From the NCBI RefSeq assembly GCF_014640255.1, contig NZ_BMGP01000001.1, positions 496,001 through 560,000 on the forward strand: 64,000 nt of DNA, given 5' to 3'. Under the pieces are notes generated by a model that did not search any database, was not told the origin of the DNA, and worked only from the letters and a program-made list of their open reading frames with translations. Below, piece after piece: positions 51,175 through 59,653 of the stretch. How positions within the stretch are numbered: the stretch's first letter is position 1; the number at the start of each line of letters is the position of its first letter. Made by a program: the position numbers and the translations under genes. This DNA is from Subtercola lobariae. Its GTDB lineage: Bacteria; Actinomycetota; Actinomycetes; Actinomycetales; Microbacteriaceae.

Positions 51175-53082
51175 GTGCCGAGCATCAACGCCGAAAACAA
51201 TCCCGACGATCCTGGCTCCTCCCTTTCCGATGAGGCAACCGAGAGCGATGACGGCGCCCTCGAAACGAGCGCACGGCCTTCTTCGCGCTCGCGACGCCAG
51301 CGCACTCCGCGGCGCAGACGCCGGCGATGGATCATCGGCGGCAGTATCGCAATCGTGGTGGTCGCGTTGGCGGCAGCCGGCGGCTGGGTCGCCTACCAGG
51401 CGCTGCAGGCCCAGTCATCGCTCGAGGCTGCTCAGACCTCGGTGACCGAGGTTCAAACGTCGCTCACCTCGCTCGACGTGGCGACACTGCAGAAGTCGGC
51501 GGCAGCATTTGCGGCCGACGCCCACGACGCGAGCGTGCACACGAACGACCCGCTCTATCGCATGGCCGAGATGCTTCCGATCGTCGGCAAGAATCTGACC
51601 GCGGTTCGAGAGCTGTCGGGTTCACTCGACCAGCTGGGCAGTCAGGCTCTGATGCCGGTTGCCGACTTCTCGGCGAACGTCACCCCGGCGGCACTTCGAC
51701 CCGTCAACGGCAAACTGAATACCGATCTGCTTACTGCCGGTGACACTGCATTGGCCAACGCCGACGCGACGATCGTCGCTCAGCAGTCCACCGTCGCGGC
51801 GATCAACACGTCTGGCACCGTCGGCCAGATCGGTGCCGCTCAAAAACAATTCGTCAGTGCTCTGGCCAAGGCTCACACCGAGATCACGTCGGTGCGCTCG
51901 ATGGTCGCCACTGTCAAAAACGTGCTCGGCATGAACGGGCCACGGCACTACGTGCTGGCCTTTCTGAACAACGCCGAGACCACAGCGCTCGGCGGCGGCC
52001 CGGCCTCGCTCACGATGATCACCGTCGACAACGGCGCGATCTCCATCACCGCTCAAGGGTCGAGCCAAGACTTTCCGACGAACGACGGGGCGGTGCGACC
52101 GGTCGATCAGAATCTGATCAACATCTACGGCACCGGCATCAACTCGACCTTGAACTGGTCGACCGCACGGCCGGATTTCCCGACGGCAGGTCAGACCATC
52201 GCTGCATGGTGGCAGAAATACAAAGGCACAAGCGTCGACGGAGTCATCGCGATCGATCCGATCGCCCTCTCGTACTTGTTGGGCGCGACTGGGCCGATGA
52301 CGCTCGCCTCGGGCGAACAGATCACCGCTGACAATGCCGTGGCGTTGTTGCTGCACGATATCTATCTGAGATATCCGGAGAGCCAGATCGAGAGTCAGAC
52401 CGACATCTTCTTCGCGGATGCGGCGAAGACAATCTTCACCGGACTGACAACCACCACGGCAGATCCGGCTGCTCTTCTTGCTGCGATTAATAAGGGAATC
52501 GATTCCGGCAACATCTTGGCCTGGAGTCCAGTCGATGATGAAGAGAAGCTACTCGGCAACTCGCCGCTCAAGGGCGTGTTACCGACCGACAATGCCAAGT
52601 CGACAGTGATTGGAACCTATTTCAGAGACGTCAGCGTGTCGAAGACCGACTTCTACCTTGATACCTCGACAGATCTGACCACGAATGTCTGCCAGAATTC
52701 CACGGCGCCCACCTTCACGGCTACCGTCACCTTGCATTCGACGCTGACCGATGCCGAGGCGGCAGCATTGCCTCCATTCGTGAGCGGAGCCAAGTTCAAG
52801 GGTGCGAAATTCAGCACCGAGATCTTCGTCTACGGGCCGGTTGGCGCCTCGGTCGTCTCCACGGCCGCGGGCGACACGAGTGTCGACCACAGTGTGTATG
52901 GCAACTCTGAAGATCTCGGCAGGCCCGTAGCCCATTTCGGTGTCGATCTGGCACCGGGCGAGACGAACACCGTCACCGTGACCTTCTCGGGAGCGAGCGG
53001 TACCTATGGCCCACCCGTCATGAAGGTGACACCGATGATCAACGCCCCGGCGCAGACCATGACCGCGCCCGGCTGCGGATAG
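51175..53082 (+). CDS. DUF4012-type membrane-anchored extracytoplasmic protein
   Basis: The 635-residue protein has a Ser/Asp-rich start, a basic RRQRTPRRRRRR segment, and one membrane helix at about 52-75. A coiled, Ala/Thr/Ser-rich region up to about 240 is followed by a large soluble domain with RHYVLAFLNNAETTALGGG, GVIAIDPIALSYLLGATG and GETNTVTVTF. These are landmarks I associate with DUF4012 proteins of Gram-positive surface-polysaccharide loci. The fold there recalls LytR-CpsA-Psr-like domains, but I cannot verify this. The start is a GTG. It sits between L3 and a GtrA gene in the ABC-transporter run, and I see no LCP ligase in the window, so a role in polymer attachment or assembly at the wall is plausible. 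Confidence 0.75.
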   Translation: MPSINAENNPDDPGSSLSDEATESDDGALETSARPSSRSRRQRTPRRRRRRWIIGGSIAIVVVALAAAGGWVAYQALQAQSSLEAAQTSVTEVQTSLTSLDVATLQKSAAAFAADAHDASVHTNDPLYRMAEMLPIVGKNLTAVRELSGSLDQLGSQALMPVADFSANVTPAALRPVNGKLNTDLLTAGDTALANADATIVAQQSTVAAINTSGTVGQIGAAQKQFVSALAKAHTEITSVRSMVATVKNVLGMNGPRHYVLAFLNNAETTALGGGPASLTMITVDNGAISITAQGSSQDFPTNDGAVRPVDQNLINIYGTGINSTLNWSTARPDFPTAGQTIAAWWQKYKGTSVDGVIAIDPIALSYLLGATGPMTLASGEQITADNAVALLLHDIYLRYPESQIESQTDIFFADAAKTIFTGLTTTTADPAALLAAINKGIDSGNILAWSPVDDEEKLLGNSPLKGVLPTDNAKSTVIGTYFRDVSVSKTDFYLDTSTDLTTNVCQNSTAPTFTATVTLHSTLTDAEAAALPPFVSGAKFKGAKFSTEIFVYGPVGASVVSTAAGDTSVDHSVYGNSEDLGRPVAHFGVDLAPGETNTVTVTFSGASGTYGPPVMKVTPMINAPAQTMTAPGCG

Positions 53083-53083
53083 G

Positions 53084-53686
53084 GTGCGTATGCTGCGTGG
53101 CCAGTTCGGCTTGATAGCGACGCTCTACTCGCGGCTGCTGAAGTATCTCCTGAAGTTCGGGGTCGTCGGAGCGGTCGGCTTCGTTGTCGATGTCGTGGTC
53201 TTCAACGCGCTGCTCGTCGGCGGAATCGGATCGGATCATTGGCTCTCTGGCCCGATCTGGGCAAAGGTGGTCTCCGTTGCGGCGGCGACCCTGGTGACGT
53301 GGTTCGGAAACCGCTACTGGACATTTCGTGAGCACCGCAGAGCGAATTATCTGCGCGAACTCTTCGAGTTTTCGGTGGTCGCCGTTTCAGGCCTGCTGAT
53401 CAATCTCGTGTGTCTCTACATCTCGCACTACGTGCTGGGCTACACCTCGCTGATAGCCGACAACATCTCCGGGACACTGATCGGCACGCTCCTGGCGACC
53501 ATCTTTCGGTTCGTGCTCTATCGCTACTGGGTGTTCAACCAGCATCGGGTAGCTGATGACGAGACACGGCCTGCACTGGATTCTGAGCAGAAAGCCGAAC
53601 TCGGTGCAGCGGCTCTGTTCGAAGACGATCAAGCGGCGGCAGCCGACGCGTCTCCAGACGCTCCAGGTCCGAATCCGACCCTATGA
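53084..53686 (+). CDS. GtrA-family membrane protein
   Basis: The 200-residue protein has four membrane helices and the motifs LLKFGVVGAVGFVVDVVVFN, WFGNRYWTFREHRRANY and FRFVLYRYWVFNQH. An Ala/Asp-rich tail of about 40 residues follows. It strongly resembles the GtrA at 19537 in these motifs. It begins one base after the DUF4012 stop; the ATG two codons later is an alternative start. It may flip a polyprenyl-phosphate sugar used to decorate the ABC-exported polymer, although no GtrB partner lies beside it. Confidence 0.85.
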   Translation: MRMLRGQFGLIATLYSRLLKYLLKFGVVGAVGFVVDVVVFNALLVGGIGSDHWLSGPIWAKVVSVAAATLVTWFGNRYWTFREHRRANYLRELFEFSVVAVSGLLINLVCLYISHYVLGYTSLIADNISGTLIGTLLATIFRFVLYRYWVFNQHRVADDETRPALDSEQKAELGAAALFEDDQAAAADASPDAPGPNPTL

Positions 53687-53710
53687 TGGGGCAGTGCGTG
53701 GTGAGACAAG

Positions 53711-55201
53711 ATGAGTGAAGCAGTGATGATTTCCCGCCTTCGTGAGCTCGCGAGGGCTCTTGAACTCACGCCCACGGGTTCACCGACTCTGGCGTCGATG
53801 GTTGCACTCATCGCCCGCAGAATCGACACAGCGGCGCGAACCGGTTCGGACTCCGACGTGCTGTGGTTGTCTTCGGCCGCCATTTCGGCTGAGTTTCCGA
53901 CCGCAGAGCGCTTCCAGGAGTTTCGCCGTATGGCGGCACAAGAGGGCGCTCACGCGGCTCTCTCGGCGGCGGTGAAGCACAGCAGTCGCCGCTTTGCGGC
54001 CAACGGTTCGGTTCACATTCGAATCAGCATGTCGAGCGTCGTGGTCGATGTGCACCACACCTCGCGCACGGGGCTCGCCACGGGCATCCAACGCGTCGTC
54101 CGCCAGACGATTCTCGAGTGGCAGAGTCGCAAAGGCGTCGAGCTCGTGGGCTGGGATCTGCGCTTCTCGGGTCTTCGAGCGCTGTCGGAGCCCGAAAGAC
54201 AGAATGCGCTTCACGGCTCTGTGCCGCGCATAGCCCGCCCAAAGAACTGGGTGCTCACCATTCCCTTTCGCAGCACGTACATTCTGCCCGAGCTCGCCAT
54301 CGAAGATGAGCGAACGGCGCGGCTGCGTTGCTTCGCCGAGTTCTCTGGCAACCGCTGCTGTGTGATCGGGTTCGACTGCGTGCCATTGACGTCGTCGGAG
54401 ACCGTGGGCGGGGGCATGTCGGCGGCGTTCTCTAAGAACCTGTCGGCCCTGGCGCATTTCGACCAGATCTCGACAATTTCAGAAGCGGCCGCCACGGAAT
54501 ATCGGGGCTGGAAACGGATGCTCGCGGGCGCGGGCCTGACCGGCCCGCAGATCGAGCCGCTGTTGCTGCCGAGCGTGGCCGACGAGGTCACTCCCGACGA
54601 GTTCGCGGCCGCGCGCGAGCGTCTGCTGACCGGAGATGCGCCCCTCGTCCTGGTGGTCGGCAGCCATGAGCCGAGAAAGAACCATCTCGCGGTCTTGTAT
54701 GCCGCTGAGCGACTCTGGCGTGAAGGTCTCGAGTTTCAGCTGGTTTTCATCGGCGGTAACGGCTGGCACGGTGAAGAGTTTCGATCGCGGCTCGACGAAC
54801 TGGTCAGCGACAAACGACCGGTGCGCTCTATTTCAGCCATTTCAGACGCACTGCTCTGGAGCGCCTATCGATTGGCGCGGCTCTCGGTCTTTCCCTCACT
54901 GAACGAAGGGTTCGGGCTGCCGGTCAGTGAATCTCTTTCCGCCGGCACGCCGGTTGTGACCTCGAATTTCGGCAGTATGAAAGAAATCGCCGAACGGGGC
55001 GGTGCGATCTTGGTCGACCCGAGAGACGACGACGATATCTATCGCGCAATCAAGGCCGGCCTCGTTGATGACGTACTGCACGCTCGGCTCGTCGCCGAGT
55101 CGGCCGACCAGCCCGCACGGGGCTGGTCGGAGTACGCCGACGAGTTGTGGCACTACTTCGAATCCGGTGCCCGGCCTTACGAATCGCCGGTCTCGTCGTA
55201 G
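53711..55201 (+). CDS. S3: short-form SGIQRVVRE-family GT4
   Basis: The 496-residue protein follows the S layout. It has a helical N-terminal domain with DVLWLSSAAISAEFPTAE, VVVDVHHTSRTG, TGIQRVVRQ at 124-132 and LVGWDLRFSGLRALSEPE. IPFRSTYILPELAIED follows, and the C-terminal fold has VVGSHEPRKNHLAVLYAA and EX7E EGFGLPVSE. It ends with the RGWSEYADELWHYF segment shared with S1 and S2. It lies directly before the ABC transporter genes, so it probably works on the polymer exported by them. L3 is its likely partner, separated by two genes. Confidence 0.85.
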   Translation: MSEAVMISRLRELARALELTPTGSPTLASMVALIARRIDTAARTGSDSDVLWLSSAAISAEFPTAERFQEFRRMAAQEGAHAALSAAVKHSSRRFAANGSVHIRISMSSVVVDVHHTSRTGLATGIQRVVRQTILEWQSRKGVELVGWDLRFSGLRALSEPERQNALHGSVPRIARPKNWVLTIPFRSTYILPELAIEDERTARLRCFAEFSGNRCCVIGFDCVPLTSSETVGGGMSAAFSKNLSALAHFDQISTISEAAATEYRGWKRMLAGAGLTGPQIEPLLLPSVADEVTPDEFAAARERLLTGDAPLVLVVGSHEPRKNHLAVLYAAERLWREGLEFQLVFIGGNGWHGEEFRSRLDELVSDKRPVRSISAISDALLWSAYRLARLSVFPSLNEGFGLPVSESLSAGTPVVTSNFGSMKEIAERGGAILVDPRDDDDIYRAIKAGLVDDVLHARLVAESADQPARGWSEYADELWHYFESGARPYESPVSS

Positions 55202-55232
55202 CGCACCGTGCCGACGTTCAGGTCAGGCCGCG

Positions 55233-55265
55233 TAGTATCTATCGGTGGGCTGTGCCTGACAGCCC
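55233..55265 (+). promoter_or_regulatory. -10-like TAGTAT and leader hairpin before the ABC transporter
   Basis: TAGTAT (55233-55238) is followed by the inverted repeat GGGCTG (55247-55252)/CAGCCC (55260-55265) with a seven-base loop, 15 bases before the permease ATG. The hairpin sits just upstream of the purine-rich ribosome site and could limit its access. Confidence 0.4.
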
Positions 55266-55280
55266 GAGAAGAGAGTACGA

Positions 55281-56225
55281 ATGACGAGTCAAGCCGAGCT
55301 GCGCGCCGCGCGACTGGCGGAGCTTCCCTTCGACGTTTCGATGAGTGCCGGCCCGAAATCGGTGGGCGGTTTTCTTGCCTCCATAAAAGAAATCGCAAGC
55401 CACCGGCAGCTGCTTGACCTTCTCATTCGGCGCGAACTGAAGTCACGCTACAAAGACAGTGCACTCGGGTTCTTCTGGAGCCTGATCAAGCCCCTGACGC
55501 AGTTGCTCATCTACTACGTGTTTATCGGAACGGTACTCGGAGCGTCGCGCGGAGTTCCCGATTTTGCGATCTTCGTCTTCTCGGGTCTGACGATCTGGGG
55601 TCTCTACTCGGAGATCATCGCTACCGGCACATCTTCCATCGTCTCGAACGGCGGCTTGATCAAGAAGATCTACCTGCCGCGGGAGATCTTTCCCCTCGCT
55701 GCCACGGGTTCGGCGATCTTCAACTTTTTCGTTCAGTTCGTGATTCTGGTCGGGGCCACGCTGGTGCTCGGCCGCTTCCCCGTCTCGCTCGACTTGTTGT
55801 ACCTGCCTGCTGGATTCGCCATCGTGCTGATCTGGGGCGTCGCGTTCGGCATTCTGCTCTCGGCGCTCAACGTCTACCTCCGAGACATTCAGTATCTTGT
55901 CGAAGTGGCCATGTTGCTGCTTTTCTGGGCGTCGCCCATCGTCTATTCGTGGTCGTTCGTGGTGAACGCGGCGAAGAATCACACCTGGTTGCTCGAGGTC
56001 TATCTGCTCAACCCCATCTCGCTCGCGGTTCTCGCCTTTCAGCGCGGCATCTGGGAGGCCGGTAGCGAGACAGTGGTGATCGACGGCAACACAATTCCGC
56101 CCCAGGTCTGGCCGAGCTACATGGATCTCCGGTTGCTGGTGTGCGGCGTCGTGGGCATACTCGCGTTGTTCATCGCTCAGCGCATCTTCTCGCGCCTGCA
56201 GGGCAACTTCGCCCAGGAGATCTGA
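55281..56225 (+). CDS. wzm: Polysaccharide ABC transporter permease (Wzm type)
   Basis: The 314-residue protein has a cytosolic N-terminus with LLDLLIRRELKSRYKDSALGF, read as LIRRELKSRYKDSALGFFW, the amphipathic gate region of ABC-2 polysaccharide permeases. Six membrane helices follow, with KPLTQLLIYYVF, GGLIKKIYLPREIFPL and YLRDIQYLVEV as conserved loops. With Wzt it exports completed undecaprenyl-linked glycans. The ATG has a GAGAAGAGAG ribosome site. Its stop overlaps the wzt start (TGATG). Confidence 0.92.
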   Translation: MTSQAELRAARLAELPFDVSMSAGPKSVGGFLASIKEIASHRQLLDLLIRRELKSRYKDSALGFFWSLIKPLTQLLIYYVFIGTVLGASRGVPDFAIFVFSGLTIWGLYSEIIATGTSSIVSNGGLIKKIYLPREIFPLAATGSAIFNFFVQFVILVGATLVLGRFPVSLDLLYLPAGFAIVLIWGVAFGILLSALNVYLRDIQYLVEVAMLLLFWASPIVYSWSFVVNAAKNHTWLLEVYLLNPISLAVLAFQRGIWEAGSETVVIDGNTIPPQVWPSYMDLRLLVCGVVGILALFIAQRIFSRLQGNFAQEI

Positions 56226-56980
56226 TGCCTTCCGTTGCAATTCCGAACGCTCCGACCGTCGTCAGGGCGACCAACGTCTCTAAACGATTCGTCATTCGAA
56301 AAGAGAAGTCGTTGAAAGAGCGCATCGTCAACTTCGGGCGCTCGAACAAGCACAAAGACGATTTCTGGGCTCTGCGCGATGTCTCGTTCGAGATCAAAGC
56401 AGGCACGACCATTGGCCTGGTCGGCGCAAACGGTTCGGGCAAGAGCACACTTTTGAAGGTCTTGGGCGGCATTATAGAGCCGAACGATGGTGCGGTTCAG
56501 CGCCGCGGTCGGCTGGCGGCACTGCTCGAACTCGGCGCGGGATTCCACCCCGACCTCACCGGCCGCGAGAACGTCTATCTCAATAGCTCGATTCTCGGTC
56601 TCACCAGAAAACAGACCGACGACTACTTCGACTCGATCGTCGAATTCTCTGAGATCGAAGCGTTCATCGACACCCAGGTGAAGTTTTACTCCTCAGGCAT
56701 GTACGTTCGGCTGGCATTCGCCATCGCTGTGCACGTCGACCCCGACATCTTGTTGGTCGACGAGGTGCTCGCCGTGGGTGACGAACCTTTCCAAGAGAAG
56801 TGCATGAACAAGATCCGCGAGTTTCAGCAAGAGGGCCGAACCATCATCTTGGTGAGCCACTCGTCGTCGCAGGTCGAATCGCTCTGCGATCGGGTCGTCG
56901 TTCTCTCGCACGGCTCCGTCATCTTCGACGGCGGCGCGCGCGAGGGAATTGCGGCGCTTCGCGAGTCATTCGACCACTAG
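56225..56980 (+). CDS. wzt: Polysaccharide ABC transporter ATPase (Wzt type, no C-terminal carbohydrate-binding domain)
   Basis: The 251-residue ATPase has Walker A GANGSGKST (67-75), GAGFHPDLTGRENVYLN, signature YSSGMYVRL (155-163), Walker B LLVDEVLAVGD (176-186) and the switch His in ILVSHSS. The early sequence RFVIRKEKSLKERIV is typical of the O-antigen/teichoic-acid export group. It ends right after the nucleotide-binding domain and lacks the C-terminal domain that reads modified chain ends in E. coli O9a-type Wzt. Its substrate should therefore be exported without that control, as in teichoic-acid and P. aeruginosa A-band-like systems where other proteins set length. Confidence 0.93.
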   Translation: MPSVAIPNAPTVVRATNVSKRFVIRKEKSLKERIVNFGRSNKHKDDFWALRDVSFEIKAGTTIGLVGANGSGKSTLLKVLGGIIEPNDGAVQRRGRLAALLELGAGFHPDLTGRENVYLNSSILGLTRKQTDDYFDSIVEFSEIEAFIDTQVKFYSSGMYVRLAFAIAVHVDPDILLVDEVLAVGDEPFQEKCMNKIREFQQEGRTIILVSHSSSQVESLCDRVVVLSHGSVIFDGGAREGIAALRESFDH

Positions 56981-56999
56981 CGCGCCGCTGAGCCGCTCG

Positions 57000-57947
57000 T
57001 CATGACCTTCTCGCCAGCTTCTTGACTCCGCGCAGCGGCTTGGTGATGCGCCACGACAGGGTCTGCTGTAGGTCTGAGACGAGCTTGCCCAGTTGGGCCG
57101 CATCGGCACTTGCCGCCGACAGCTGCGCGATGAGTGCTCTGTTGGTCTCGACCTGGTCGTCGTAGAGACCGGACAGTTCGAGCGCACGCAATGCCTGCAC
57201 CTCGAGTTCGGAGCGTGTTCTGTCGAACTCTCGTTCAAGCTCGACGTGACCGATCTCGACATATTCGTCGAGCACTCCGGCCGAATACGAGACAGAGTCG
57301 CCGAGTTGTTCGAGTCGTTCGTTCGCCACGTAGAAGCGCGACAGACCATCGAACATCTGAAAGGTGTAGCCCGCCTTCTCGACCACAGATTGCCATGCGC
57401 CATGCACCTGACGGGTCGAAAGTGGAGCTGTCGCTTCGACGATTAGAATCCAGGGGCGATAGCGGGTGAAGTCGAGCGATGCGAGCACCTGGGCCTCAGC
57501 GCCCTCGGTGTCGATCGACAGAAAGTGCAAGTCACGCTCTGCCAGCCCGGCGTCTTCGATGGCCTTGGTGAGACTGATGACGGGCACTGTGATGTCACGC
57601 ACCGTCCAGCCCGCCTCGGCGTGTTCAGAGCTGATGTCGTCGATGAGGGTGGAGAGGCCAGACCCCTCGATCAGATGAAACTCGACAGAAGGAGCATCCA
57701 GGTCGCTGGCGACCGCCTCGATCACGATGTCGCGTGGGCGTTCTGCGCGAAACTGCTGCGCGTATTCCGGATTCGGTTCGATAGCAATGCCATGCCAGCC
57801 CGCGTCGTAGAACTTTCGGGTCACCGACATCACCGTCGGGTCGTTCGCTCCCACGTCGAGATAGATACCGTTGTCAATGGAGTGCAGCGCACGCCAGAGC
57901 ACGATGTCTTCACCATTCTGTGCGTAGGAGATGTTTCGGTCGCTCAT
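57000..57947 (-). CDS. FkbM-family methyltransferase with C-terminal coiled coil
   Basis: The 315-residue protein has an FkbM methyltransferase domain (NISYAQNGEDIVLWRAL, YLDVGANDPTVMSVT as the SAM motif, IAIEPNPEYA, FLSIDTEGAEAQVL). A helical, heptad-like region follows at about 215-297 (VELEREFDRTRSELEV and onward). It ends with SWRITKPLR at 298-306, the peptide also present near the N-termini of L1 and L2. It is convergent with wzt, 19 bp apart. A sugar O-methyltransferase joined to a coiled coil beside an ABC exporter recalls the chain-terminating WbdD, but no kinase domain is present. A plain sugar methylation role is equally possible. Confidence 0.85.
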   Translation of the reverse strand: MSDRNISYAQNGEDIVLWRALHSIDNGIYLDVGANDPTVMSVTRKFYDAGWHGIAIEPNPEYAQQFRAERPRDIVIEAVASDLDAPSVEFHLIEGSGLSTLIDDISSEHAEAGWTVRDITVPVISLTKAIEDAGLAERDLHFLSIDTEGAEAQVLASLDFTRYRPWILIVEATAPLSTRQVHGAWQSVVEKAGYTFQMFDGLSRFYVANERLEQLGDSVSYSAGVLDEYVEIGHVELEREFDRTRSELEVQALRALELSGLYDDQVETNRALIAQLSAASADAAQLGKLVSDLQQTLSWRITKPLRGVKKLARRS

Positions 57948-58012
57948 GCATGTCCTTTCTTGGCAGCGCTACCGAGATCAGCTCACTTTGGCGCTACCGT
58001 GAGTCACACGAA

Positions 58013-59452
58013 TCATCGCATGGATCGGGGCGGTGGCCCGAGCGGAAGCGGGTCGAGTTTCACTTTGGTCGCCAGCAGCACGAGCAGCAGAAAGTTGCCC
58101 TCCACGATGAGCCTCGACTCGGTGAGGCTCTGGATGACGAGGGCCGCCAGCACGAGCAGCGGCAAGAGTGCGATGGCCTGGTACGGCGTCGGGCGCCCCA
58201 CCAACGCACTTGTGGGCCCACGACGGCCGGAGGCTCCACGCGCCGCTTGCGGCGTGTGGAGTGGCTGGAGGGGAGGGTCGACGGCCATCCACCAGGCCCG
58301 CACGCCCGTGGCAGCGATCAGGCACGAGAAGACGAAGAGGCCCACCAGCCCGAGCTGCAGAAACACGTCGATCCAGGCGTTGTGCGCCTGCAGGTACACG
58401 GTGCCGTTGATGACGATGAGGTTCTTGAACGGTTCGACCCACGGCGCCCAGTAGCTCACCCAGCCCCAGCCGAGCACCGGATGCTGCCACGCGAGGTTCA
58501 GCACCGTGTTCCAGATCGCCACTCGCCCGGTGAGGTTGTCGCCGCGGTGCAGCAGCGGAAAGAGCTGGTCTGAGAGGTTCAGCGTGACCGCGATGAGCCC
58601 GATCAGGCCGAGAAAACCGAACGGGTAGATGATCAGCCGCTTGGCCACCGGAACCCGGCGAACGACCAGCACCACCACCATGACGAAGGCCACACCTGCC
58701 GTAGCCAAGAGCACCGTGGCAGAACGGGTGAGGGCGTGCTCGAGCAGCGCCACTCCGATCCAGATGACGCTCGTCACCATCGGCCGGGTCTTCTCGATCA
58801 GCTCGATGGTGAACACGATGAGCGCCAGCAGCACCAGAAACGCCAGCAGGTTACGGTTGCCGACGATGCCTTGAATGGCGCCGCCGTTGAAGAGGTTGCC
58901 CTCGCTCCACTGGTAATCGCCCGGCGGCCGATTCCAGGGGTCGAGCAGCCACGGGGCCCCCACCTGATGGCGCACGATGGCCGCCACGAAGAACTCGAAG
59001 AGCAGCGAGAGGCCGAGCAGCCAGCGCAGCGCCGTTCCGAGCGCCCGCAGAATCTCGACCCACGAGAGCGAGATGGCAACAAAGACGCCGGCGATGGCCG
59101 TCAGCCACTGCGAAACGACGCCGAGCACCGTTGCACTCGGGTACTGCGACCAGATGATCGACAGCGTGCAGAGCACCAGAAATGCGATGAGCGGCTTCGA
59201 GTACCTCGACAGCGGCAGGGGGTTCGCGGCGTGGCTGCGCACGAGCGACACGACACACGCCGCGCTGAGTGCGGCCACCAGCACGATGAAGGCCGGCCAG
59301 CCGAGCAGACTCTGCCAGGCGTCGCCGCCCAGCGAGGTGAAGATCACCAGCACGGCCAGGCGGATTCGGCCGGGCGGGCTGGGTGCGGCATCCACCACCG
59401 GCTGCACGCGTGCGGGTGCAGGCAGAGCCGGGTCGGAGGCAGAGAGCATCAT
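58013..59452 (-). CDS. O-antigen ligase/polymerase-like membrane protein (WaaL/Wzy/ExoQ)
   Basis: The 479-residue protein has about 12 membrane helices and the hallmark extracytoplasmic blocks of this superfamily: LTGRVAIWNTVL with HPVLGWGW at about 315-335, and QAHNAWIDVFLQLGLVG with the key His at about 370. SLSIIWSQYPSATVLG in the third-helix region is also typical. A basic, low-complexity loop (QAARGASGRRG) lies between late helices. It can be a Wzy polymerase for the Wzx pathway at 5-16 kb, which lacks one, or a ligase. It is 65 bp downstream of nothing obvious on its own strand and is likely transcribed alone. Confidence 0.8.
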   Translation of the reverse strand: MMLSASDPALPAPARVQPVVDAAPSPPGRIRLAVLVIFTSLGGDAWQSLLGWPAFIVLVAALSAACVVSLVRSHAANPLPLSRYSKPLIAFLVLCTLSIIWSQYPSATVLGVVSQWLTAIAGVFVAISLSWVEILRALGTALRWLLGLSLLFEFFVAAIVRHQVGAPWLLDPWNRPPGDYQWSEGNLFNGGAIQGIVGNRNLLAFLVLLALIVFTIELIEKTRPMVTSVIWIGVALLEHALTRSATVLLATAGVAFVMVVVLVVRRVPVAKRLIIYPFGFLGLIGLIAVTLNLSDQLFPLLHRGDNLTGRVAIWNTVLNLAWQHPVLGWGWVSYWAPWVEPFKNLIVINGTVYLQAHNAWIDVFLQLGLVGLFVFSCLIAATGVRAWWMAVDPPLQPLHTPQAARGASGRRGPTSALVGRPTPYQAIALLPLLVLAALVIQSLTESRLIVEGNFLLLVLLATKVKLDPLPLGPPPRSMR

Positions 59453-59505
59453 CAGGGCTCAAGGCTACCGAGGGGCTGCTGTCAGGATGCTCGGCAGCGG
59501 CCCCC

Positions 59506-59653
59506 GTGGCCGAAATTGTTATACGAAGGTGGCACAACCGGTCGCGCGGCCGTCGGCGACCCCGGGCATCCGCTACCCGAAGGCGGCGAAACCCTGACGA
59601 GCAGCCACCGGCGCCCCCCACGGGCATCCGCTACACGAACGCAGCGAACCCCG
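59506..59653. repeat. Short direct repeats with 58-bp period around the acyl-CoA dehydrogenase 3' end
   Basis: A segment of about 32 bases at 59622-59653, which includes the dehydrogenase stop codon, is repeated with few changes at 59564-59595. A more degenerate part is seen at about 59518-59538. The shared core is GGGCATCCGCTAC followed by CGAA. The 178-bp gap holds no gene. Confidence 0.6.
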
